Of a DNA stretch of 64,000 bases, positions 12,392 to 20,469 are shown piece after piece. The stretch's first letter is position 1, and every line of letters starts with the position of its first letter. This DNA comes from Crocosphaera sp. UHCC 0190 (GTDB taxonomy: Bacteria > Cyanobacteriota > Cyanobacteriia > Cyanobacteriales > Microcystaceae), in NCBI RefSeq assembly GCF_034932065.1, contig NZ_JAYGHP010000003.1, positions 1 through 64,000 on the forward strand, read 5' to 3'. Both the position numbers and the translations under genes were made by a program. The notes under the pieces are model-generated. The model saw only the letters and a program-made list of their open reading frames with translations, made no database searches and was not told the DNA's origin.

Positions 12392-12724
12392 CTATTCTTC
12401 CGAAAATCCATCAATTTCACTACAAATTTCATAAAAATCAGTCTTAGGTGGCTTCACAAATAACGGGGTCATTTCTGCTAATAATTTCTGATAAATCTCA
12501 TTTTGATTCGCTTCCATATCCTCAAGTTTTTCCCACATAATCACAGCAATTCCTTCATCTGTACCAGGCTTTTGTAACAAAAAAGCTCCCTTAAACCCTT
12601 GCTTATAGGTCGAAACCGCTTTTTCGTAAAGTCGCTGTGCTTCGGCAAACTGCCCTGGTTTAAATTCCCCCACGGCAACATAAGCGTATTTATGGGTGAG
12701 AAAATCGAGAAATTCTGCTGACAT
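12392..12724 (-). CDS. Small protein with ABM-like (dimeric alpha/beta barrel) character
   Basis: A 110-aa soluble protein. The pattern of an N-terminal strand with a lysine/phenylalanine-rich helix (FKPGQFAEAQRLYEKAV), then GAFLLQKPGTDEG and IAVIMWEKLEDMEAN, resembles the antibiotic-biosynthesis-monooxygenase ferredoxin-like fold in which proteins dimerise over a small ligand. No catalytic residue can be assigned. It stands alone, convergent with metK and divergent from the TPR gene. Function unknown; the fold call is from pattern only. Confidence 0.6.
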   Translation of the reverse strand: MSAEFLDFLTHKYAYVAVGEFKPGQFAEAQRLYEKAVSTYKQGFKGAFLLQKPGTDEGIAVIMWEKLEDMEANQNEIYQKLLAEMTPLFVKPPKTDFYEICSEIDGFSEE

Positions 12725-12979
12725 TATTAAACTCCAAAATAATGATTCACTTTCTGGGTAAAAACTAGATTTTGAGCAAAAATTTGCGACAATAAAGCAA
12801 AAATTACTTAGTTTTCCCTTAAGCTATCCCATTTACTATATAACGCAACTTGTTCAGCCCTAGTCCTGATTTAAGCGTTTCTTAATTAATCGCCCTCAAG
12901 GGAGAAAATCACCAGAACTTGATAATTTTCCTCTACACTAGAAAAGCTAATAATTTTAAGCGAGCTTAGAGACAAGACT

Positions 12980-13843
12980 GTGCCTAAACGTAATTGGTTA
13001 CTTTCGCTGTTAGTGGGTGTGGGATTATGGCAGTTGAGTTTGCCAGCAACGGCTCAAATGCTCTTACCTTATACCCCTCAACTGAATGCAGAACAACTTG
13101 AACAACAAGGGTTAGAAGTCGCGGAAGAAGCGGCTCAATTAATCCGCTTTCAACAATACGACTTGGCTTTATCCCGGGCCAAACTCGCTACCCAGTTAGC
13201 CCCAAATAAGTATCAACCTTGGTTTATTCTAGGAACTTTGTATGTGATACAACAGCAAGTAGAACCAGGAATCGCGGCTTTAAATAAAGCTTTAGAGCTT
13301 GAGCCAAAAGAAGTGGGAATTAAATTTACCCTGGGAAATGCTTATTTTCAAGTGGGAAATTATGCAGAAGCTGTTACCCAGTTAGAAGAAGGGTTAAAAC
13401 TTAAACCAGACGTGCCGGCCGCTCTGTTTGATTTGGGTAATTCTTATCTAAAGTTGGGTAAAATGACCGAGGCGATCGCCGTTTATCAAAAGGCCGTGAC
13501 TCAACAAAAGGATTTTTGGCCCGCTATTAATAATATTGGTTTAATTAAGTATGAGCAAGGGGATGTTAATGGGGCGATTAAACTGTGGCAAAACGCTCTA
13601 GAAATCGATCAAGAACAGGTTGAACCTCAACTAGCCCTTGCTGTGGCCTTCTATACTCAGGGCAAAAAAGAGCAAGCCATCAAATTAGGGGAAGCCGCTT
13701 TAAAATTAGACAGTAGCTACGGTGATCTTCAACATCTCAAGGATAATCTTTGGGGAGAAAAGTTACTTAAAGATACACAAAAGTTCTTAACAACGCCTCA
13801 AATTCGGGCTATTCTTAATGATCTTGAAGGGAAGTCTTCCTAG
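12980..13843 (+). CDS. Secreted TPR-repeat protein
   Basis: A 287-aa protein starting with GTG at 12980. Residues 1-26 form a signal peptide ending ATAQ. From about residue 40 to 250 it is a run of 34-residue TPR units (for example PWFILGTLYVIQQQVEPGIA, ALFDLGNSYLKLGKMTEA). TPR arrays bind other proteins, so a scaffold or assembly role in the periplasm or thylakoid lumen is plausible. No enzymatic motif is visible. Convergent with the response regulator; a shared hairpin lies between. Confidence 0.8.
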   Translation: MPKRNWLLSLLVGVGLWQLSLPATAQMLLPYTPQLNAEQLEQQGLEVAEEAAQLIRFQQYDLALSRAKLATQLAPNKYQPWFILGTLYVIQQQVEPGIAALNKALELEPKEVGIKFTLGNAYFQVGNYAEAVTQLEEGLKLKPDVPAALFDLGNSYLKLGKMTEAIAVYQKAVTQQKDFWPAINNIGLIKYEQGDVNGAIKLWQNALEIDQEQVEPQLALAVAFYTQGKKEQAIKLGEAALKLDSSYGDLQHLKDNLWGEKLLKDTQKFLTTPQIRAILNDLEGKSS

Positions 13844-13874
13844 GGAAAAACCGGGGACAATTAGGGCGATTATC

Positions 13875-13898
13875 AGGATAAGAATAATTTCTTATCCT
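13875..13898. terminator. Bidirectional hairpin between convergent genes
   Basis: AGGATAAGA (13875-13883) pairs with TCTTATCCT (13890-13898) over a 6-nt loop. The 3' arm overlaps the stop codon of the minus-strand response regulator (13892-13894), so one structure could serve both converging transcripts. Confidence 0.6.
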
Positions 13899-14308
13899 TG
13901 ATCTATTTGATGATGATTCGTCACCATCTCTAAAATTTGATTGACAAATTGTTGATGATCGACCACAGGTTTAGAAATATAGCCATCTGCCCCACTTTGC
14001 TTGAGAAAATGTTCTCGATCGCCTTCCATGGCATGAGCAGTTACCAAAATAACGGGTAATTGGGACGTTTTTGGATCAGCTTTGAGGTATTGGGTAATTT
14101 TAATCCCATCCACTGCTTGCCCTTGATAAACGCTATGAGATAGAGAAACATCCATTAATATAATATCAACTTCTCCCGCTTGGGCGATTCTCATCACCTC
14201 GTCTACATCTTCAGTCCCTTTGACGATTAATCCCCCTCGTTTCGTTAAAATTTTGGAGAATACACGAAAATTAATGGGATCATCTTCTACAATCAAAACC
14301 GTTGTCAT
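13892..14308 (-). CDS. Stand-alone response-regulator receiver protein
   Basis: A 138-aa CheY-like receiver with no output domain. The acidic pocket is E8-D9-D10 (VLIVEDDP), the phospho-acceptor is D53 in ILMDVSL, and the switch residues are the threonine in LVTAHAME and the lysine in GYISKPV. A short insertion (SHSVYQGQAVDG) follows the phospho-site, as in many cyanobacterial DivK/CheY-like receivers. No histidine kinase is adjacent; the hybrid kinase at 179-5557 lacks a receiver and is one possible partner, but nothing here proves it. Confidence 0.9.
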   Translation of the reverse strand: MTTVLIVEDDPINFRVFSKILTKRGGLIVKGTEDVDEVMRIAQAGEVDIILMDVSLSHSVYQGQAVDGIKITQYLKADPKTSQLPVILVTAHAMEGDREHFLKQSGADGYISKPVVDHQQFVNQILEMVTNHHQIDQG

Positions 14309-14671
14309 AGAACTTTATGGAATGATGGTTGATAGTTTTTGAGATTTAGGGTTGACATGACAATTAGAGTCACTTTAAGCCCGACAACAGTAGCCTACTT
14401 TTTTATGAATCTCTTTAAACCATCATATCAGATTAGTCAAGCTTCTGAAAGCATAGAAAAAGTTATAATAAGCATACCTGGCGTTGATTAATTATTAGGA
14501 AACATTTCAGATAAAGTAACAGATTGCTGAGTCTGGGAATTAAAATTAAATTATTAATGATAAATAAGTCAACTTAAGCAAAACCTAATCTACCATCAGA
14601 GAATTTTAAGAATTTTCTCATGAAAGTCTATTACAGTAAAAGATATCTAAATTTTTCAAGGAGAGTTGACC
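14309..14671. other. 363-bp intergenic region with promoter-like elements
   Basis: Lies between the starts of two divergent genes. It contains a TATAAT box at 14464-14469 in an AT-rich stretch and, at its right end, the Shine-Dalgarno AAGGAG at 14658-14663 of the next gene. No open frame, repeat or hairpin with a T-run was recognised. It must hold the promoters for the response regulator (minus) and the secreted protein (plus). Confidence 0.4.
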
Positions 14672-15049
14672 ATGAAATCCGTTGTTAAGAAGTCTGTATT
14701 TTTGTTATCAATAGTAACAGCAACAACTATGACATTATTGCCCTTTAATACTAGCGCAGTTGTGGCACAATCCGATTCTCAAGCTAACTGTGTGATGACC
14801 CCTCAACCCTATATTTCACCGAATACCTTAGCCATGATGGCCTATCGAGGTGCTTTTTCACAAGAAGGAATTCCTGGTTATCTTGTCTTTAAAACAGAGT
14901 TTAAATCGGGAAAAATTACCGCAGATGCCATTGTTAAAGCAGCCATCACTGGTTGTGTTTTGAGCAATAAATATGGCATGGGAGATAATAGTGCTTATGT
15001 GGAAGACGTGGCCCAAGAGATTCAAGGGTTTATTCAAGCTCAGAACTAA
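14672..15049 (+). CDS. Small secreted protein of unknown function
   Basis: A 125-aa protein with a signal peptide (MKSVVKKSVFLLSIV..., cleavage probably after VVAQ). The ATG at 14672 is chosen over a TTG at 14666 because AAGGAG at 14658-14663 is 8 nt from the ATG but only 2 nt from the TTG. The mature part has two cysteines (ANCVMT, TGCVLS) that could form a disulfide in the periplasm or lumen. I do not recognise the family. A 24-bp perfect palindrome follows the stop. Confidence 0.75.
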   Translation: MKSVVKKSVFLLSIVTATTMTLLPFNTSAVVAQSDSQANCVMTPQPYISPNTLAMMAYRGAFSQEGIPGYLVFKTEFKSGKITADAIVKAAITGCVLSNKYGMGDNSAYVEDVAQEIQGFIQAQN

Positions 15050-15091
15050 GGTTTCTCTCGCCAAATAACTAAGACAATTTCTCATACAGAC

Positions 15092-15115
15092 AGGGGTCAA
15101 CGGCCGTTGACCCCT
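15092..15115. repeat. 24-bp perfect palindrome (GTAGGG-family)
   Basis: AGGGGTCAACGG is followed directly by its exact reverse complement. It sits between two convergent stop codons (15049 and 15124) and shares its GGGG/CCCC ends with similar palindromes elsewhere in the window. It may act as a bidirectional terminator. Confidence 0.7.
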
Positions 15116-15123
15116 ACCATAAT

Positions 15124-15714
15124 TTATTGTTCTACTAATTCCCCATTGAATTCATTAAAAGTCCGTCGTTTTAATTCTACAGACTGAGAACGAGGTAAGA
15201 GATTAAAGACTTCTCTTAAAACATCATCCACAGCTTCATATCTTACCTGGCCTTTCCCATCGAAAATGAGCTTTCCTTGTTGATCTAATACCACAGTTTG
15301 GGGAACGGCTCCTTTATAATAATAACCAGCTTCTTGGGGAGTGTAGTTATCTTTAACGGGAATACCATCCACACTAACAGGAATAATATTAGCAGCCCGA
15401 CCATAAAACTCTTGGATGCGAGAGACAATAAGGGCAAACTGTTTACAATCTCGACTATCATCTAGATAGAAAACCAGAACTGTGGGCATTTCACGCTTTA
15501 AAGAGTCCATTAAGGTTAACTTAGCCGGAACTAAAGAACCATTGCCCGCATAGACAACAAAAATATTGCCGTCGAGACGATCATCATCAACACTCGCTGA
15601 AGCGGGACATATTCCCCACAATCCTAACATAAGCCATAGGGTCAGTAAACAAGTAAGACACCCCTTAACGACCCATTGGGATCTGGGTTTGTGATCAACG
15701 TGAATTAACGCCAT
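15124..15714 (-). CDS. Thioredoxin-fold protein without CxxC, membrane-anchored or exported
   Basis: A 196-aa protein. Residues about 17-41 are a hydrophobic signal or anchor (CLTCLLTLWLMLGLWG). The rest has thioredoxin-like features: a strand TVLVFYLDD, an SRDCKQF segment where a CxxC would be expected but only one cysteine is present, and the cis-proline strand AVPQTVVLDQQGKLIF. This suggests a redox-inactive or single-cysteine member located in the lumen or periplasm. Divergent from the J-domain gene with only 18 bp between the outermost starts. Confidence 0.7.
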   Translation of the reverse strand: MALIHVDHKPRSQWVVKGCLTCLLTLWLMLGLWGICPASASVDDDRLDGNIFVVYAGNGSLVPAKLTLMDSLKREMPTVLVFYLDDSRDCKQFALIVSRIQEFYGRAANIIPVSVDGIPVKDNYTPQEAGYYYKGAVPQTVVLDQQGKLIFDGKGQVRYEAVDDVLREVFNLLPRSQSVELKRRTFNEFNGELVEQ

Positions 15715-15732
15715 AAATATAGAAACCTTCTC

Positions 15733-16344
15733 TTGAGTTTGGTTACAATAAGCTCACAAGAAATAATAATCACTACTCTTGTGACTGAGCAGCAGACCAC
15801 TAAACAATCAACCTCAGGGAAAATTCCCGTGCCGATACCGTTTGCTAATAGCCATTATGCTATTTTAGGGCTTCATCCGTCCGCTTCCGTCAGGGAAATT
15901 CGACAGGCCTATCGAGAGCTAAGTAAACGCTATCATCCCGATACGACAGAATTACCATCTTCCTTGGCCACCGCTAAATTTCAACGCTTAAATGAAGCTT
16001 ATTGCATCTTGAGTAATTCAGAACGGCGATCGCTGTACGATCTGACTATTGGTTATTCTCGTTGGAATGTGATTCAATCGCCAATTGAGAACAAGAATAC
16101 TAAGGAATGGGCTTACGAGTCCCGTTCTGCTTATCTCGATCCCACGGATCGCCCCTTGTCAGGGGGAGAAATTTTTGCTTTGTTTATTTTAGGTTTAACC
16201 TTAGTGGGATGTCTGGTTTTGGCGATTGTTGTGGGAATTCTGCGGGGGGATGAGGGGATTCCTCCCACTGCCCTACCTCAAGATTATGCCTCTATTGCCG
16301 TTATTTTCGTCTCTGAGGTGTCTAACCAGGATGTGGCTAACTAA
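15733..16344 (+). CDS. J-domain protein with C-terminal membrane helix
   Basis: A DnaJ-type cochaperone of 203 aa. The J domain (HYAILGLHPSASVREIRQAY, catalytic HPD in KRYHPDTT, then LNEAYCILSNSERR) lies near residues 36-105 and would stimulate an Hsp70 ATPase. A single hydrophobic helix (IFALFILGLTLVGCLVLAI) near 147-168 anchors it to a membrane. There is no Gly/Phe region or zinc finger, so it is a type III J protein. The start is uncertain: TTG 15733 is used here, GTG 15781 would give 187 aa and leave more room for promoters. Confidence 0.85.
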   Translation: MSLVTISSQEIIITTLVTEQQTTKQSTSGKIPVPIPFANSHYAILGLHPSASVREIRQAYRELSKRYHPDTTELPSSLATAKFQRLNEAYCILSNSERRSLYDLTIGYSRWNVIQSPIENKNTKEWAYESRSAYLDPTDRPLSGGEIFALFILGLTLVGCLVLAIVVGILRGDEGIPPTALPQDYASIAVIFVSEVSNQDVAN

Positions 16345-16400
16345 GTTAAGATTCAAGTAGATCTCTGGTGTCTCAACAGTCGTTCAATGCTTAAGTGTTT

Positions 16401-16673
16401 ATGATTTTTCCCTCTTCTGATACGCCCTTATATAACCATCCCCTACCGGCCATTGAGCAATGGCTCTCCAACTTAGGTTGTCAGCAAGACTTACAAAACT
16501 TAAACTGTTGGACGATTAGAAAACCTAGCTGGAATGCACAGATTAGTTTAGAAATTGAAGAATTAGCCGTTTGTTATCTCAAAGCAGGTGCAGACGGCTC
16601 AGATATTAAGCGCGCCTTCAAATATTCTTTGAGTCGTCAAGATATTGAAGCGGCTGTTTTTGGCGGCCCTTAA
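16401..16673 (+). CDS. DUF3143-like cyanobacterial protein
   Basis: A 90-aa soluble protein beginning near SSDTPLYNHPLPAIEQWL, a pattern I associate with the cyanobacterial DUF3143 family. The rest (CWTIRKPSWNAQISLEIEEL, AVCYLKAG) alternates strands and helices. No catalytic motif is visible and the function is unknown. ATG 16401 is used; GTG 16395 is an alternative. It lies 56 bp after the J-domain gene in the same direction and may be cotranscribed with it. Confidence 0.75.
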   Translation: MIFPSSDTPLYNHPLPAIEQWLSNLGCQQDLQNLNCWTIRKPSWNAQISLEIEELAVCYLKAGADGSDIKRAFKYSLSRQDIEAAVFGGP

Positions 16674-16752
16674 CTTGGTTAACCTTCCCTTAATGCTAGG
16701 AATAGAGAAGGATTCAGGGATAATCAAGAAGATTGTAAGGTACAATGAGATT

Positions 16753-16936
16753 GTCCCACTCAGGGGATCTGCCTATACCCTAGACGAAAGTCGAGGGAGA
16801 TTCCTTCCCTTGCCCAAAAGACAAAAATGCGACAAGGGCTACTCTCTCCTAGGAAAAAGCAACCCTTGTGGGAATTACAGATTTAATTGAGGTTGATAGC
16901 GTTGCTAAGTTAGAGCCGAAGCAATGCTATTTTTTT
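16753..16936 (+). ncRNA. Candidate structured small RNA with own terminator
   Basis: Bases 16753-16936 lie between DUF3143 (plus) and abrB (minus). TACAAT at 16741-16746 is a good -10 box. TCCCAC (16754-16759) pairs with GTGGGA (16868-16873), closing a domain that contains a GAC-GAAA-GTC tetraloop hairpin and a CCCTTG/CAAGGG hairpin. A strong terminator (ATAGCGTTGC with GCAATGCTAT, then seven Ts) ends at 16936. The closed-rod layout recalls 6S RNA, but I could not match a known sequence motif. It could also be a structured 3' UTR of the DUF3143 transcript. Confidence 0.5.
16896..16936 (+). terminator. Rho-independent terminator of the RNA candidate
   Basis: A 10-bp stem (16896-16905 with 16921-16930, one G-U pair) and a run of seven Ts. 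It points in the plus direction and faces the 3' end of abrB. Confidence 0.8.
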
Positions 16937-16975
16937 GGCTTTCCAAGGTTTTCATCGCCGTTGACAAATAAAGAT

Positions 16976-17359
16976 TTATTCTTCATCTTCGTCAGGGGCC
17001 CCAACTTGTTTGAGATGAATATGTTTACGTCCTAGGGTGATCTCAAATTCATCTCCAGGTTCTAATCCCATTTTCTTGGTATAGGCTGAACCAATTAAGA
17101 GATTACCATTAGATTGCACACTAATCTTATAGCTGGCTGAACGGCCACCTCTTCCTTGTCCTTCCGAAGTGCTATCGAGTTCGATTCCCTCAGCATCAAT
17201 TAAAGCGTTGAGAAACTTCATCATATTAACCCGTTCTATCCCATTTTTCGTTTGGGTATAGTAGCCGCAAGATCTCGCTTTTTCTTCTTTGCTGAGGTTT
17301 CCTAGCTCTCTTACTTTTTCGAGTAAGGATGTACCGGTTAGGGGTTTGTCTTGTGTCAT
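16976..17359 (-). CDS. AbrB-family transcriptional regulator (cyAbrB)
   Basis: A 127-aa DNA-binding protein. The C-terminal half has the cyanobacterial AbrB fold (ASYKISVQSNGNLLIGSAYT, MGLEPGDEFEITLGRKHI) and ends in an acidic tail (PDEDEE); the N-terminal half contains the family block LLEKVRELGNLSKEEKARS and CGYYTQTKNG. In cyanobacteria two cyAbrB paralogues act as chromosome-wide regulators of carbon and nitrogen metabolism; which one this is cannot be decided from the sequence alone. Only the one gene is present here. Confidence 0.9.
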   Translation of the reverse strand: MTQDKPLTGTSLLEKVRELGNLSKEEKARSCGYYTQTKNGIERVNMMKFLNALIDAEGIELDSTSEGQGRGGRSASYKISVQSNGNLLIGSAYTKKMGLEPGDEFEITLGRKHIHLKQVGAPDEDEE

Positions 17360-17671
17360 TAACTTAAACAGTAACTAAGTGAATAATAAGGCTGACAGAA
17401 TGGGAATTAAGTGGGAAGACAGCAACAACCTAAAAAAATGAGGGTTACTAACTATCTCTCTCCTTATCTTACACACAATTTGTAAAATTTATCCACCATT
17501 CGACAAGATCAATAATAATTCATTTTCCCCAATCTTTCGATCAGAATGCTGATTGAATTTACAAATGTTTGACTTTCATCGGTTTAGGGGAGAGAGAGAT
17601 GTTATAAACTCAACAACAGAGACAAGAGAGTCTAGCCTATTCAAGCAAAAATCTCCAAAAAAACGAAGGAA
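17360..17671. other. 312-bp divergent regulatory region between abrB and the Rrf2 gene
   Basis: Contains no open frame. A TTGACT at 17569-17574 and TATAAA at 17603-17608 lie in the right order for the plus-strand gene but 28 bp apart, too far for a standard promoter pair. GAAGGAA at 17664-17670 is the Shine-Dalgarno of the Rrf2 gene. No repeat or terminator was seen. Confidence 0.4.
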
Positions 17672-18115
17672 ATGAAACTAACAACTCGCAGTCATTATAG
17701 CGTTAAAGCCTTACTAGATCTAAGTTTACAGCCTAACTATGGACCGACTTCAGTAAAAGCGATCGCAATGCGTCAAGATTTACCGGCCCCATACTTAGAA
17801 AAATTACTGATTGAAATGCGTCGTTCTGGGTTAGTTAATTCAATGCGTGGTTCCCAAGGAGGCTATCAATTAGCTCGTCAACCCAGTCAAATTTCTTTGG
17901 GGCAAATTTTGGAAGCAGTAGGGGAGACAATTGAGCCATTCCCTCACTATAACCCTGATGCTGAACAAGCAGAAGATTGGGTAACATTTAGTCTCTGGAA
18001 ACGACTTCATGGGAAACTGAAAGAGGCACTTTACAAGATTACCTTAGCGGATCTTTACTATGATGCTCGTAGCTGGCGAGCCTCTCAAGGAGAAGCCATC
18101 ACTTTTGTTGTCTAA
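17672..18115 (+). CDS. Rrf2-family transcriptional regulator without Fe-S cysteines
   Basis: A 147-aa winged-helix regulator. The Rrf2 pattern is clear: LTTRSHYSVKALLDLSLQ, then the recognition region LPAPYLEKLLIEMRRSGLV and the wing SMRGSQGGYQLARQP. IscR and NsrR bind a cluster through three cysteines in the region after the wing; this protein has no cysteine at all, so it probably senses something else or nothing. Its stop overlaps the Shine-Dalgarno of the next gene, so the two are likely one operon. Confidence 0.88.
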   Translation: MKLTTRSHYSVKALLDLSLQPNYGPTSVKAIAMRQDLPAPYLEKLLIEMRRSGLVNSMRGSQGGYQLARQPSQISLGQILEAVGETIEPFPHYNPDAEQAEDWVTFSLWKRLHGKLKEALYKITLADLYYDARSWRASQGEAITFVV

Positions 18116-18128
18116 GGAGCTAATTATT

Positions 18129-18533
18129 ATGCAAAATTCTCAGTTATCTGTTACCTATCAAGGGGGCTGTCATTGCGGTGTAGTGCGCTTTCAGGTTACG
18201 GTTGACTGCTTTGAAGCTATCATCTGTAATTGTTCTATGTGTCGTAAGAAAGGGTTTATTCACTTACTTGTCCCCCCTGAAAAATTTACCTTAATCAAGG
18301 GGGCCGAGAGGCTGACAACTTATACCTTTAATACTCATACAGCCCAACATACTTTTTGTGCAATCTGTGGTATCCATTCTTTTTATCATCCTCGCTCCCA
18401 TCCTGGTTGGTTTGATGTCAATCTTCACTGTCTTGATGAGGATGTGTTATCCAACTTTAAACTTCAACCCTTTGATGGAGCAAATTGGGAAGAAAATGTG
18501 GATAAAATTAGGCATTCTGACTCAGAGAGTTAA
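18129..18533 (+). CDS. GFA/CENP-V-fold zinc protein
   Basis: A 134-aa protein of the glutathione-dependent formaldehyde-activating (GFA)-like fold. It has the expected zinc-binding cysteines: CHCGVVRF, CNCSMCRKKG and CAICGIHSFYHPR. Related proteins bind one or two zinc ions; the substrate here is not known. ATG 18129 is chosen because AAGGAG at 18114-18119 lies 9 nt upstream; an upstream in-frame ATG at 18060 would sit inside the Rrf2 gene. It is 13 bp after the Rrf2 stop. Confidence 0.85.
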   Translation: MQNSQLSVTYQGGCHCGVVRFQVTVDCFEAIICNCSMCRKKGFIHLLVPPEKFTLIKGAERLTTYTFNTHTAQHTFCAICGIHSFYHPRSHPGWFDVNLHCLDEDVLSNFKLQPFDGANWEENVDKIRHSDSES

Positions 18534-18562
18534 GGATACTGAAATTAGGACAAAAACCGAAT

Positions 18563-19561
18563 GTGGATACAAATGTTACCGTTATCGTTTTAGGCCTTGC
18601 TGCTATAATTGACTACCTTATTGCTGATCCTTGGGGATGGTTACACCCCGTACAAGTGATGGGCTGGGTCATCTCAAGATACTGTAATTTTCTCCTTTCG
18701 ATTTGTCAAGGAAAAGGGCAACGTCGTTGGGCCGGGGTAGGGTTGGGGTTAGGGTTAATTCTTAGCAGTGGAATTTTCGGCTGGGCAGTCAGTTTAATTA
18801 AGATCTATCTCCATCCTTTTTTCGGTATTGCCATTGAGGCTATTCTTTTAGGGAGTTGTTTTGCGGGCCGAGGTTTAAGATTAGCCGCTGAGGATGTACT
18901 AACCCCCCTCACCAGGGGAAATATTGAACTTGCCAGGACGAAACTTAGTCAATATGTAGGACGGGATACAGAAAATCTCTCAGAAACAGAAATTCTGCGA
19001 TCGGTACTAGAAACCGTTTCTGAAAATGCTACCGATGGGGTCATGGCTCCCTTATTTTATGCGATCGCTGGCGCATTTTTTCCAGGGGTAGGCAGTGTTT
19101 CCTTGGCTTTAGCTTATAAGGCAGCAAGTACCCTTGATTCCATGGTTGGCTATCAAAAAGAACCTTTTACTGACATTGGTTGGTTTAGTGCCAAATGTGA
19201 GGACATTTTAACTTGGTTTCCCTGTCGTCTCACGGTTCTAACCTTGGCTATTCTATCAGGAAAACCCCGTTCTGTTTTGGCTTTATGTCGTCGGGACGCA
19301 CCACAAGATCCGAGTCCGAATTCGGGGTGGAGTGAGTGTGTTTATGCGGCAATTTTGGGGGTTCAAGTAGGGGGCATTAATACTTATCAAGGCATCATCA
19401 AACCTAAACCCTTGTTAGGAAATCCCCTTCATTCTATTACCCCCCAAACCATTGATGATGCCTTAAACTTAACGAGACGATGCTGTTTATTGTGGTTAGG
19501 CTTAGGCATTGTGGGTTTAATGGGGGTTTCATCTTCGGGGTTGCTGCGTTTGGTTTCTTAA
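18563..19561 (+). CDS. cbiB: Adenosylcobinamide-phosphate synthase (CbiB/CobD)
   Basis: A 332-aa multi-pass membrane enzyme that attaches aminopropanol phosphate to adenosylcobyric acid in cobalamin synthesis. Recognisable blocks are DYLIADPWGWLHPVQVMGW, the AEDVLTPLTRGNIELARTKL segment, SVLETVSENATDGVMAPLFY, and AASTLDSMVGYQ; RRDAPQDPSPNSGWSE follows. It starts with GTG at 18563. No other cobalamin-pathway gene is adjacent; a CobT-like UPF0284 gene lies far away at 57233. No cobalamin riboswitch was seen upstream. Confidence 0.93.
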   Translation: MDTNVTVIVLGLAAIIDYLIADPWGWLHPVQVMGWVISRYCNFLLSICQGKGQRRWAGVGLGLGLILSSGIFGWAVSLIKIYLHPFFGIAIEAILLGSCFAGRGLRLAAEDVLTPLTRGNIELARTKLSQYVGRDTENLSETEILRSVLETVSENATDGVMAPLFYAIAGAFFPGVGSVSLALAYKAASTLDSMVGYQKEPFTDIGWFSAKCEDILTWFPCRLTVLTLAILSGKPRSVLALCRRDAPQDPSPNSGWSECVYAAILGVQVGGINTYQGIIKPKPLLGNPLHSITPQTIDDALNLTRRCCLLWLGLGIVGLMGVSSSGLLRLVS

Positions 19562-19768
19562 AAAACATTAATAGCATTCATCAATATTTAAGCATTGATT
19601 AATTATCAATTCCCTATAATAGATGTATGGCTTACTTTAGTATACTTAAATTTTTCTAGAAAACAAGGCTCAGTCAAACCAGTTAATTAGGCAGCATTCT
19701 CCTCAAAAATCAGGATAATTCAAGTTAAAGTAAGCAATTGTATTAAATGATAATTCACGGTAACAGTC

Positions 19769-20326
19769 ATGAATAAATTTATCTTGGGGATGACGTTAAG
19801 CCTAGGGCTGTTTATATCCCTGATCCCCTATCCCTCTTTAGGAATTGAACAAAAAAGTGAACGAACCTTCTTTCGTAAATCTCCTCGTCTATTAGATGTA
19901 ATCACGACATTTAAGGGGGCAAGAATCACGATTCCCACTTACTACTATACAATAAATTTGCCGGACCAAAGTGGTGAATCGTTACAAAAAATTACGATTC
20001 AAAAGCGTCAAGGATTTGAAATCATTGAATACTATCCTAATAGAACAATTGCTTTTCAAGGAACTCCTGATGATCGAGGACAACCCTTAACTGTCAAAGA
20101 AAGTATTTGGGATGAAACCACAGAAACTATGACCGTTATTTTATCCCCTCCTGTTCCCCCAGGAACCACCTTTACCGTAGGATTAAAAGCCATCAGAAAT
20201 CCCGAACATGGGGGAATTTATCTGTTTGGGGTCAATGTATTTCCATCAGGAGAGAACCCGATGAACCTGTATTTAGGTAGTGGACGTTTGGACTTTTATG
20301 GCAGCGATAGTGGAAGTTTTGACTAG
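19769..20326 (+). CDS. DUF2808 secreted protein
   Basis: A 185-aa exported protein. A signal peptide covers residues 1-25 (FILGMTLSLGLFISLIPYPS). The mature part matches the cyanobacterial DUF2808 pattern: ITIPTYYYTINLPDQSGESL, TIQKRQGFEIIEYYP, then VILSPPVPPGTTFTVGLKA and a GIYLFGVNVFPSG block. The family is beta-rich and of unknown role. It stands alone between cbiB and the ABC-transporter genes. Confidence 0.85.
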   Translation: MNKFILGMTLSLGLFISLIPYPSLGIEQKSERTFFRKSPRLLDVITTFKGARITIPTYYYTINLPDQSGESLQKITIQKRQGFEIIEYYPNRTIAFQGTPDDRGQPLTVKESIWDETTETMTVILSPPVPPGTTFTVGLKAIRNPEHGGIYLFGVNVFPSGENPMNLYLGSGRLDFYGSDSGSFD

Positions 20327-20469
20327 ATTATTATCGGAGCAATAAGCTATAATTGTCTATAAATCATCTAATATCAAATAAATTTAACTTTGCCACAGAT
20401 GATCTGTAGAGACGTTACCTCAAACATCTCTACCCCCATAACATTGACCTTCAAGGAGTTCTGATCTAA

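Noticed and set aside
16645-16890. An 81-codon open frame on the plus strand
   Set aside because: It overlaps the end of the DUF3143 gene, has no ribosome-binding site, and its body is the structured RNA candidate; composition is not protein-like.
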